A stretch of DNA of 7,092 nucleotides, taken from positions 1-7,092 of the forward strand of contig CAKUHM010000073.1 of the NCBI GenBank assembly GCA_934655835.1, written 5' to 3'. Under the pieces are notes generated by a model. That model saw only the letters and a list, made by a program, of their open reading frames with translations. It did not search any database and had not been told where the DNA came from. This document shows positions 1-5,484 of this stretch, in pieces; within the stretch, counting starts at the first letter, position 1; every line of letters begins with the position of its first letter. Position numbers and translations under genes: made by a program. Origin of the DNA: an uncultured Collinsella sp. (GTDB lineage: Bacteria > Actinomycetota > Coriobacteriia > Coriobacteriales > Coriobacteriaceae).

Positions 1-1
1 C

Positions 2-220
2 CTCGCGCAGGAGATGTCGAGAGACCTGGGCATCGAGTACCGCAAGAACTTGGACGGGCTGTTCGAGGTGGTGGACGGCAAACGAGGCGAGGCTTTGCAG
101 CGTGTTGGGCGCCTCGTCACATACCATAGGGGACTGGGTAACGTTAAGCCATCCGCGCAAAACCCTGCAACTAAGGTGGGCGAAATTTTCGATGTAATCG
201 GGCCGTATCTGGTTGGCTAG
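2..220 (+). CDS. 3' end of an unrecognised gene (partial, enters from the left edge)
   Basis: The frame is open from base 2 and ends at TAG 218-220, giving about 72 residues of a C-terminus. An ATG at 14-16 could be read as a start, but the purine-rich GGAG lies directly against it with no spacer, and the frame continues upstream without a stop, so I treat this as the tail of a longer protein. The peptide is charged in its first half (GIEYRKNLDGLFEVVDGKRGE) and ends in a hydrophobic stretch, DVIGPYLVG. I recognise no domain or motif. It is separated from the pel operon by about 350 non-coding bases and shows no sign of belonging to it. No terminator is evident after it. It could instead be a 68-residue small protein starting at 14, which I consider less likely. 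Confidence 0.5.
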   Translation, partial: LAQEMSRDLGIEYRKNLDGLFEVVDGKRGEALQRVGRLVTYHRGLGNVKPSAQNPATKVGEIFDVIGPYLVG

Positions 221-295
221 TCGAGTCTGTGGATTGGCTTTCCGGTTAGGGCGATTGACGGATTGTACTGCGCTATTGCAAGTCCGGTGCGTAAG

Positions 296-417
296 AGAAG
301 TGTGGGGAAAAATCTAAACTCGTCGAGCACACACCGATTTTTGGCAACAAAACCGCAGGTTGGGAAAGTTTAAAACAGGGGTTTGGTCGACCGTTCTCGG
401 ATTTTCCCCGCACTTCT
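296..417. repeat. Long imperfect inverted repeat, 18 paired positions, 85-base spacer
   Basis: The left arm at 296-314 begins AGAAGTGTGGGG and the right arm at 400-417 ends CCCCGCACTTCT. Aligned antiparallel they give 17 Watson-Crick pairs, one T-G pair (303 with 410) and one unpaired A in the left arm's A-run. The spacer is 315-399. I checked the flanks for a target-site duplication and saw none. The element ends 86 bases before the proposed -35 hexamer, so it is probably not in the pel leader transcript unless another promoter lies further upstream. It could be a two-site operator that loops, the terminal repeats of a small non-autonomous element, or a structured RNA end of the upstream gene. 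The symmetry itself is certain; the role is unknown. Confidence 0.6.
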
Positions 418-424
418 GGATTGG

Positions 425-439
425 GTGCTCATTTAGCAC
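425..439. repeat. Short dyad GTGCT-N5-AGCAC
   Basis: This is a perfect 5-base inverted repeat with a 5-base loop (CATTT). The right half extends into TTAGCACTC (433-441), which equals one half of the HrcA-binding CIRCE element, but the second half is missing. No T-run follows, so it is not a terminator. Confidence 0.4.
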
Positions 440-443
440 TCTC

Positions 444-457
444 GATGTCCCCACATC
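444..457. repeat. Short dyad GATGT-CCCC-ACATC
   Basis: This is a perfect 5-base inverted repeat with a CCCC loop. It is followed by an A-run on the plus strand. Read on the minus strand the T-run comes before the hairpin, so neither orientation looks like an intrinsic terminator. It lies about 46 bases upstream of the proposed -35 hexamer, where an activator or repressor site would be possible. Confidence 0.35.
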
Positions 458-479
458 CTCTAAAAAAGTTCTTAAAACA

Positions 480-490
480 GCCTTAAAGGC
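480..490. promoter_or_regulatory. Dyad GCCTT-A-AAGGC just upstream of the -35 hexamer (possible operator)
   Basis: This perfect 5-1-5 inverted repeat ends 13 bases before TTGACA at 504. The position, about 50 to 60 bases before the likely transcription start, is typical for an activator site. No known regulator motif is recognised, so the role is inferred from position and symmetry alone. Confidence 0.3.
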
Positions 491-503
491 GTTCCAACTC
501 GCG

Positions 504-532
504 TTGACAGCGTAAAATACGCATGTTTGACT
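504..532 (+). promoter_or_regulatory. Likely sigma-A type promoter of the pel operon
   Basis: A perfect -35 hexamer TTGACA (504-509) is followed, after 17 bases, by TTGACT (527-532) as a weak -10 (3 of 6 consensus positions). TG at 524-525 is placed correctly for an extended -10 (TGn), which would compensate for the weak hexamer. Transcription would begin near 539-541, leaving a leader of only about 27 bases before pelD. A better -10 match, TAAAAT (513-518), exists but has no good -35 at the right distance; it lies inside a dyad and may serve regulation instead. The -35 is convincing, the -10 less so. Confidence 0.5.
510..522. promoter_or_regulatory. Perfect dyad GCGTA-AAA-TACGC in the promoter spacer (candidate operator)
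   Basis: The 13-base dyad begins immediately after the -35 hexamer and ends two bases before the TG of the extended -10. A protein bound here would cover the promoter, which is the classic place for a repressor or for a spacer-binding MerR-type activator. No regulator gene is visible in the window, and I do not recognise the motif. Confidence 0.4.
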
Positions 533-550
533 ATGACAGAAGTGGATTTT

Positions 551-560
551 AGGGGAGGAG
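551..560 (+). promoter_or_regulatory. Ribosome binding site of pelD
   Basis: The sequence AGGGGAGGAG contains GGAGG at 554-558, eight bases before ATG 567. It supports 567 as the start of pelD. Confidence 0.8.
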
Positions 561-566
561 TACGCC

Positions 567-2705
567 ATGGAGGTGCTGGTTGTTGGCAACACCGCATATG
601 TTGACGATGACTTTTGCGCCAAGGCATTCCCTGGGGACCACGTTAAGGTCGTCGCTGCCGCGGAAGCGCGCCGCGATGAGTCGTCGCCCCATGCCTCGTG
701 GAAAGAGCTGCTTCAGCACTTGGAACAGGCCTACGAGTTCGACCGCGTGGTCTATCTGTCTAATTACCTTACCCCGCATACCGATACCGTGGGCGAAATT
801 GAGCTGCTGCGCTCGGTCTTTCGTACGTGCGCGGGTCGCCGGGTCCAACTGCTGTATGTGGCGGGGCCCGCGGGTGCCGAGGGTGCCGCCGATGCCGCGG
901 AGCGAACGGGCAAGGGCATTATCGCGCACGCAGCCAACGACCTGTGCCGCTACTACGCTGCTCGCGAGGGCGTTCAGACCAAGATCCTGTGCGTGCCGTT
1001 CCTGTATACCGCGTCTGCCGCGCTGGAGGACCCGTTTTTGTTGCCGATGTTCGACGCATGCTCAACCGGATCGGCCGCTTTGCAGGGCGCGCAGGATGCG
1101 GCGTTTCCGCTGCTGTGTGCCGAGGAACTTTCGGTGCTGGTACGCCGTATCTTCGACAGCTGGGATGGCAACTTTGAGACGCTCGATGTAGCCGATACCT
1201 TCCATCACACGGTGGGTGAGGTGGGCGAGGCCCTTCAGGCGCTGTTCCCAGGGCTCTCAGTTGCCTATGGCGAATCTGCCGGCTACGTCCTGCCCGCCAG
1301 CGACGTCGCTCGCGTGCGCTATGGCTGGTTTCAGCGCTACGACTTGCTGCGCGACCTCTCGACCATTCAGGCTCGCTGGGATGCTGGCCGTGCAAAGAAG
1401 GTCAACCCCTTGCGCGCGGCCATCGACCGCATTCAAATGCGCACGCTGCCTGTCAAATGCCTGGAGACGGCAGCCGCCTGGGTGCTCTTTGAAGTGCTGG
1501 AGCGCTTGTTCTCCCAATCGACCCAGCTCAACGTGCTCGATTATCGCCTGCTCTACGTGGTGCTCATCGGCACGCTGTATGGCTTGGACTTTGGCCTGGT
1601 TGCGGCGCTGCTGGCGTCGGTGGGTTTGGCCGCGAGTTACTTTACTCTGTACGGCTATACCTTCCAGGGCCTGTTCTACGAGCCGTCCAACTGGCTGCCG
1701 TTTATTGCGTACTTTGTTGTGGGTGCCGTGTGTGGCTATGTGCAGCTGCGCAACAGCGAAGCCATTAGGGCGGAGCGCGATCAAAACGAGCTCGTGCGCA
1801 ACCGCAATACGTTCCTTACGCAGCTCTACCACGACGCGATCGAGGACAAGCGCGCGTACAGGCGCCAGATCGTGGGTCGCCACGACCGCGTTGGCAAGAT
1901 CTTTGCCGTGACGCAGGAGCTCGACGTGTTCAACCCACGCGACATCTATCGCAAGTGCTGCGAGCTTCTGGGCGAGATCCTCGAGAACGATTCGGTGGCG
2001 ATCTACCATGTTTCGGGCGGGGCATTTGCACGCCTGGTGGCAGCAAGTCCCGCGATTGCCGAAGATGCCGCACGCTCGCTCACGCTTGAGCAGCTTGCAC
2101 CTCTTTTGGGCGACGGGGGTCGTTCGAATCTGTGGGTTAACCGCGAGCTGACGCCGGGGCTTCCCATGTTTGGATACACGATCGAGCGCGACGGGGCACC
2201 CGCCGTGTTGATCTTTGTACGTCGCGCGGCCGAAAACCAAATGACCCTCTATTATCAAAACTTGTTCCGCATCTTGTGCGGCCTGGTCGAAAGCGCGCTG
2301 GGCCGTGCCTTTGACTATGAAGCGGTGGCACAGGATAAGCGTTGCGTTGACGGTACTTGCGTGCTCAAGCAGGCTGCCTTTGGCCAAGAGCTCGCGGCCG
2401 ATCAGGCGCTGGCAGATGGCAAGATGGGCAGCTTTTTGCTCCTGCGCGTGGTACCGGGCATGGAGCCTGTCGGCGAGCTGGTGGGCGCAATTGGGTCGGC
2501 AATCCGCGAGAGCGATGCGGCGGGCTTGGTCGACGGCGACGTGCTTTACCTGCTTATGCGCCAGGCAAAGGCGTGCGATCTGCCCATTATCCGCGAGCGT
2601 CTGAGCGCAAAGCAGATTGCGGTGGAGCCCGTCGACGGCGAGGACATCGTGGCGCTGCTGCAACACATTGCTGACACCGGTGACGGTGAGGGGGATGCCG
2701 CTTGA
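567..2705 (+). CDS. pelD: PelD-like c-di-GMP receptor with an N-terminal SDR/epimerase-like domain
   Basis: This 712-residue protein is the probable c-di-GMP sensor that activates Pel synthesis at the membrane. Residues 1 to about 265 resemble an extended SDR (sugar epimerase) fold: an initial beta strand MEVLVVG and a segment RYYAAREG...VPFLY like those after the catalytic helix of GalE-type enzymes. The GxxGxxG nucleotide loop and YxxxK pair are not recognisable, so it is probably not an enzyme. About four membrane helices follow (roughly 302-394), then a charged, probably coiled linker (395-440), a GAF domain (about 445-580) and a degenerate GGDEF domain (about 583-712). The latter keeps an RxxD I-site (R647-E-S-D650), but the GGDEF signature reads DGDVL (656-660). 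Pseudomonas PelD is about 455 residues and lacks the N-terminal part. The start at 567 has a good ribosome binding site, and the gene heads a coupled operon. The PelD assignment is firm; the SDR resemblance is by eye. Confidence 0.9.
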   Translation: MEVLVVGNTAYVDDDFCAKAFPGDHVKVVAAAEARRDESSPHASWKELLQHLEQAYEFDRVVYLSNYLTPHTDTVGEIELLRSVFRTCAGRRVQLLYVAGPAGAEGAADAAERTGKGIIAHAANDLCRYYAAREGVQTKILCVPFLYTASAALEDPFLLPMFDACSTGSAALQGAQDAAFPLLCAEELSVLVRRIFDSWDGNFETLDVADTFHHTVGEVGEALQALFPGLSVAYGESAGYVLPASDVARVRYGWFQRYDLLRDLSTIQARWDAGRAKKVNPLRAAIDRIQMRTLPVKCLETAAAWVLFEVLERLFSQSTQLNVLDYRLLYVVLIGTLYGLDFGLVAALLASVGLAASYFTLYGYTFQGLFYEPSNWLPFIAYFVVGAVCGYVQLRNSEAIRAERDQNELVRNRNTFLTQLYHDAIEDKRAYRRQIVGRHDRVGKIFAVTQELDVFNPRDIYRKCCELLGEILENDSVAIYHVSGGAFARLVAASPAIAEDAARSLTLEQLAPLLGDGGRSNLWVNRELTPGLPMFGYTIERDGAPAVLIFVRRAAENQMTLYYQNLFRILCGLVESALGRAFDYEAVAQDKRCVDGTCVLKQAAFGQELAADQALADGKMGSFLLLRVVPGMEPVGELVGAIGSAIRESDAAGLVDGDVLYLLMRQAKACDLPIIRERLSAKQIAVEPVDGEDIVALLQHIADTGDGEGDAA
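2689..2694 (+). promoter_or_regulatory. Ribosome binding site that supports the TTG start of pelE
   Basis: AGGGGG lies seven bases before TTG 2702, inside the 3' end of pelD. The next in-frame ATG (2774) would remove the whole first membrane helix, so the TTG start is preferred. Confidence 0.6.
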
Positions 2706-3607
2706 TCTCGCTTGTCGTTGCTGCCGTCTTGCTGTTGATTCATTCGCTGGTTTGCCTGGTGCTGTGGACGCTTATGAAGTTGGGCCTGCTGCCGGTGCGC
2801 GGGCACATGCTGGCTGTGATAGTGCTGGTGCCGCTGTGGGGCCCGTTGCTGGTGGTTCTGCTATCGGTCCGCGGTGCGTTGTTTGGCGAGGGGCTGAAAG
2901 AGTCTGCGCTGGAGTCGCTGCGCTTCAACGACGACCTGCATCGCAGCATCCTAGTGCACGAACGTGATGCCGATGCAGGCGTAGTGCCGCTCGAGGAGGC
3001 GCTCATCGTCAACGACCCGGCAGAACGGCGCCGACTAATGCTCTCCATGCTCACCGAGGAGCCCGACGCGTACCTGGCGCAGCTGCAGGCGGCTAAGCTT
3101 AACGACGACGTTGAGGTGGCTCACTATGCCGCGACGGCGGTGGCGCAGATCTCCAAGGAGTCCGACCTTAAACTGCAGCAGCTGGAGCGTGCCTTTAAGA
3201 CGGACCCGAGCGCGCAAAACCTCAACGAATACTGCGATTTTCTTGGTGAATACTTGGGCTCGGGCTTGGCTGAGGGGCGCGTGGCTCAGATTCAGCGCCA
3301 ACAGTACGCGCGCTTGCTTGCGCGTCGCTGCGAGCGCGAGGACACCCTTGAGCTTCGCATTCGATACGCGACGGCGCTGGCCGATGTCGGACAGATCGAC
3401 GAGGCGCAGGCCGTGACCGACCAGCTGGTGCTCGACGTGCCCGAGGAGCAGGAGGTTTGGATGCTTTGCCTGCGCCTGGCCGTGATGCGCCGAGACGGTG
3501 ACGAGGTCCACCGTGTGATCGATGCGATTGACAAACAGCATGTATACTTGAGCGCCGCCAACCGCGAGGAACTGGCGTTTTGGCGCAACGGAGAGGAGGC
3601 CCGATGA
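2702..3607 (+). CDS. pelE: PelE-like membrane protein with a helical-repeat domain
   Basis: This 301-residue protein has two N-terminal membrane helices (about 3-25 and 36-57) followed by a cytoplasmic, mostly helical region that looks TPR-like. In Pseudomonas, PelE is a membrane protein with a TPR region that joins PelD, PelF and PelG in the synthase complex; here it should likewise link the sensor PelD to the transferase PelF. The region about residues 95-165 (PLEEALIVNDPAERR, then NDDVEVAHYAATAV) is the part that looks most like Gram-positive PelE proteins. The start is TTG, overlapping the pelD stop in TTGA, with AGGGGG seven bases upstream. The same overlap style recurs at the next two junctions, which argues for coupled translation. 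The identification rests on topology, gene order and these segments rather than catalytic residues, since the family has none. Confidence 0.86.
   Translation: MISLVVAAVLLLIHSLVCLVLWTLMKLGLLPVRGHMLAVIVLVPLWGPLLVVLLSVRGALFGEGLKESALESLRFNDDLHRSILVHERDADAGVVPLEEALIVNDPAERRRLMLSMLTEEPDAYLAQLQAAKLNDDVEVAHYAATAVAQISKESDLKLQQLERAFKTDPSAQNLNEYCDFLGEYLGSGLAEGRVAQIQRQQYARLLARRCEREDTLELRIRYATALADVGQIDEAQAVTDQLVLDVPEEQEVWMLCLRLAVMRRDGDEVHRVIDAIDKQHVYLSAANREELAFWRNGEEAR
3591..3599 (+). promoter_or_regulatory. Ribosome binding site that sets the deacetylase start at ATG 3604
   Basis: GAGAGGAGG ends four bases before ATG 3604. An in-frame TTG at 3580 would lie upstream of this site and has no binding site of its own, so the shorter protein is preferred. 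The spacing is a little short. Confidence 0.6.
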
Positions 3608-5484
3608 GCGTGGTACAGCATATCCGCGACCGTGCGGGCCATTTTCGCTGGATGGGGCTGCTTGTGGTGTGGGCGGTCTTTATTGCCATGGCGGCCGTGC
3701 TGCTGGTGGAGCGCGCCGGCGTACAGTACAGTGCGGGCCAGCATAAGCTGGGGATGCTTGCCGCCAACGATGCGGTGCCGGCTTCCTCGGCAATATTTGG
3801 CCAAAAGCCCACGTGCCTGGTCATTACCGATTCCGATCAAGCTGGCGTCGAGGACGTAAAGGAGCAGTTCGACCAGATTCTGCTCGACATGAAGATCGCG
3901 CACCGCGACGTGGACCTTGCCCTGGACGGCGCGGATGCCATTCCCTCGCTGACCTCCTACGATCGCGTGATTTTGCTCATGCCGTCGCTCGATGGGCTCG
4001 GTACGCACCTGAGCGACATTATGAGTTGGGTGAGTGCCGGCGGTTCGCTTATGCTCGCCATGCCGCCGGATAACTCGAGCTATCTGCAAGTGATTGCCCC
4101 CAAGCTTGGCATTGAATCGGCCGGATATGACTATGTAAAAGCCGAAAGCATTGTGCCGAGCGAGGACTTTATGGTGGGCGGGGGAGAGCGCTACGAGCTC
4201 TCGGACCCCTTTGATTCGTCGCTTTCGGTTTCGCTGCGCGAGACGGCTCGTGTGTGGGCTAAGACCGGCGATGCGGGCGCCCCGCTCATTTGGTCGAATG
4301 ACTGCGGTAGCGGGCGCACCGTGGTATGCAATATCGGTATCTATGACAAGGTCATGCGCGGCTTTTACGCCGCGGCGATCAGCCTGCTGGGCGATGCCAC
4401 GGCCTATCCGGTCATCAACAGCGCCGTCTTCTATCTGGACGACTTTCCCAGCCCCGTGCCCTCGGGCGACGGCACCTACATCAAGCGCGACTACGGGCTT
4501 TCCATTGCCGACTTTTATACCAAGGTCTGGTGGCCCGATCTGCAAAAGCTCGCGCAAAAATACGGCATTCGCTATACCGGCGTGATGATCGAAAACTACG
4601 AGGACACGGTCAACCAGACCGAGCCCGCGCACCAGGCCGATACCACGCAGTTTCGCTACTTTGGCGGCATGCTGCTGCAGATGGGCGGAGAGCTGGGCTT
4701 TCACGGCTACAACCATCAGCCGCTGGCGCTCTGGGATACCGACTATGGCACGCTGTACGACTACAAGACGTGGAAGAACAAGGAGACGCTCGTCGCATCG
4801 CTCAATGAGCTTATCGCCTTTCAGGACGAGGTGCTGCCCAACGCGCACGGCTCGGTCTACGTTCCGCCGTCGAATATCCTTTCGGCCCGTGCACGCAAGC
4901 TTATCGGTACCGACGTTCCGCGCATTAAGACCATCGCCAGTACGTATTTTGAGGATGGCACCGACCTGCCGTACGTGCAGGAGTTTGGCGTGGCGAGCGA
5001 TGGCATTGTGGAGCAGCCGCGCATTGTCTCGGGCGGCATGGTCAACGATTCCTATATGCGTCTGGCAGCCGTGTCCGAGCTCAACATGCACTACGTGAGT
5101 ACGCACTTTATGCATCCGGACGACCTACTGGATCCCGATCGCGGCGCTAGGGAGGGCTGGGAGGTCTACAAGGGCGGCCTGACCGACTACCTGGAGTGGC
5201 TTACCAAGTCTGCGCCCGACCTGCGTCGCCAGACCGGCTCGGAATGCTCGGGCGCCATCCAGCGCTTTTCGTCCGTGACGGTGAGCGTGGATACAAGTGC
5301 GGATGCCTGGACGCTCAGCCTGGGCAATTTCCACGACGAGGCGTGGCTCATGTTCCGCGCCAACAACGGCGAGCCGGGTGCAGTCACGGGTGGCGAGATT
5401 ACGCACCTGACGGGCGATCTGTACCTGGTTAAAGCCACGGACAAGACGGTGGCCATTGCACGCAAGGAGGGTGGCGACAAATGA
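3604..5484 (+). CDS. pelA: PelA-like membrane-anchored polysaccharide deacetylase (DUF2194 type)
   Basis: This 626-residue protein probably removes acetyl groups from N-acetylhexosamine units of the exported Pel chain. A single membrane helix (about 17-36) anchors it, with the rest predicted outside the cell. Residues about 68-260 form an alpha/beta domain resembling a flavodoxin or glutamine-amidotransferase fold (CLVITDSD; DRVILLMPSLD; GGSLMLAMPP). The deacetylase part follows, with NodB-like motifs: D279-D280 in YLDDFPSP, an HxxxH pair H367/H371 in FHGYNHQ, VPPSN (about 420-424), and H501/H504 in THFMHP. The DD and HxxxH residues would supply the catalytic base and bind metal. A beta-rich tail (about 548-626) ends the protein. 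Pseudomonas PelA is larger because it also has a glycoside hydrolase domain, absent here; Gram-positive versions are called PelA-DA. The start overlaps the pelE stop as ATGA. Confidence 0.9.
   Translation: MSVVQHIRDRAGHFRWMGLLVVWAVFIAMAAVLLVERAGVQYSAGQHKLGMLAANDAVPASSAIFGQKPTCLVITDSDQAGVEDVKEQFDQILLDMKIAHRDVDLALDGADAIPSLTSYDRVILLMPSLDGLGTHLSDIMSWVSAGGSLMLAMPPDNSSYLQVIAPKLGIESAGYDYVKAESIVPSEDFMVGGGERYELSDPFDSSLSVSLRETARVWAKTGDAGAPLIWSNDCGSGRTVVCNIGIYDKVMRGFYAAAISLLGDATAYPVINSAVFYLDDFPSPVPSGDGTYIKRDYGLSIADFYTKVWWPDLQKLAQKYGIRYTGVMIENYEDTVNQTEPAHQADTTQFRYFGGMLLQMGGELGFHGYNHQPLALWDTDYGTLYDYKTWKNKETLVASLNELIAFQDEVLPNAHGSVYVPPSNILSARARKLIGTDVPRIKTIASTYFEDGTDLPYVQEFGVASDGIVEQPRIVSGGMVNDSYMRLAAVSELNMHYVSTHFMHPDDLLDPDRGAREGWEVYKGGLTDYLEWLTKSAPDLRRQTGSECSGAIQRFSSVTVSVDTSADAWTLSLGNFHDEAWLMFRANNGEPGAVTGGEITHLTGDLYLVKATDKTVAIARKEGGDK

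Larger units (their letters stand above)
221..566. other. Non-coding region upstream of the pel operon, rich in dyad symmetries
   Basis: This 346-base gap has no convincing gene on either strand. It is visibly more AT-rich than the coding DNA around it. Short dyads not listed separately are CTCG-T-CGAG (319-327), AACC-GCA-GGTT (351-361), GTTT-A-AAAC (368-376) and the 8-base palindrome GGTCGACC (385-392). An A-rich stretch (about 460-478) lies 25 to 45 bases upstream of the proposed -35 hexamer and could act as an UP-like element. I see no tRNA, no c-di-GMP riboswitch of a class I know, and no hairpin followed by a T-run that would end transcription of the upstream gene. Confidence 0.7.

Noticed and set aside
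433..441. TTAGCACTC, identical to one half of the CIRCE heat-shock operator
   Set aside because: The required second half GAGTGCTAA nine bases later (451-459) is absent, so HrcA control is not supported.
444..470. Hairpin at 444-457 as an intrinsic terminator
   Set aside because: It is followed by A residues on the plus strand, and on the minus strand the T-run precedes the hairpin; the stem is only five pairs.
513..518. TAAAAT as the -10 hexamer
   Set aside because: It matches five of six positions, but no acceptable -35 lies 16-18 bases upstream, whereas TTGACA at 504 fits the extended -10 at 524-532.
221..566. A c-di-GMP riboswitch or a tRNA in the operon leader
   Set aside because: I found neither the conserved GEMM core nor a cloverleaf, and the predicted leader after the promoter is only about 27 bases.
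3580..3603. In-frame TTG upstream start for the deacetylase
   Set aside because: The GAGAGGAGG site lies downstream of this TTG and serves ATG 3604, which also gives the ATGA overlap seen at the next junction.
3292..5115. Long open frame on the minus strand (also one at 1257-2666)
   Set aside because: Both lie opposite well-identified pel genes, have low-complexity composition rich in H, R and A typical of the antisense of GC-rich genes, and show no domain.
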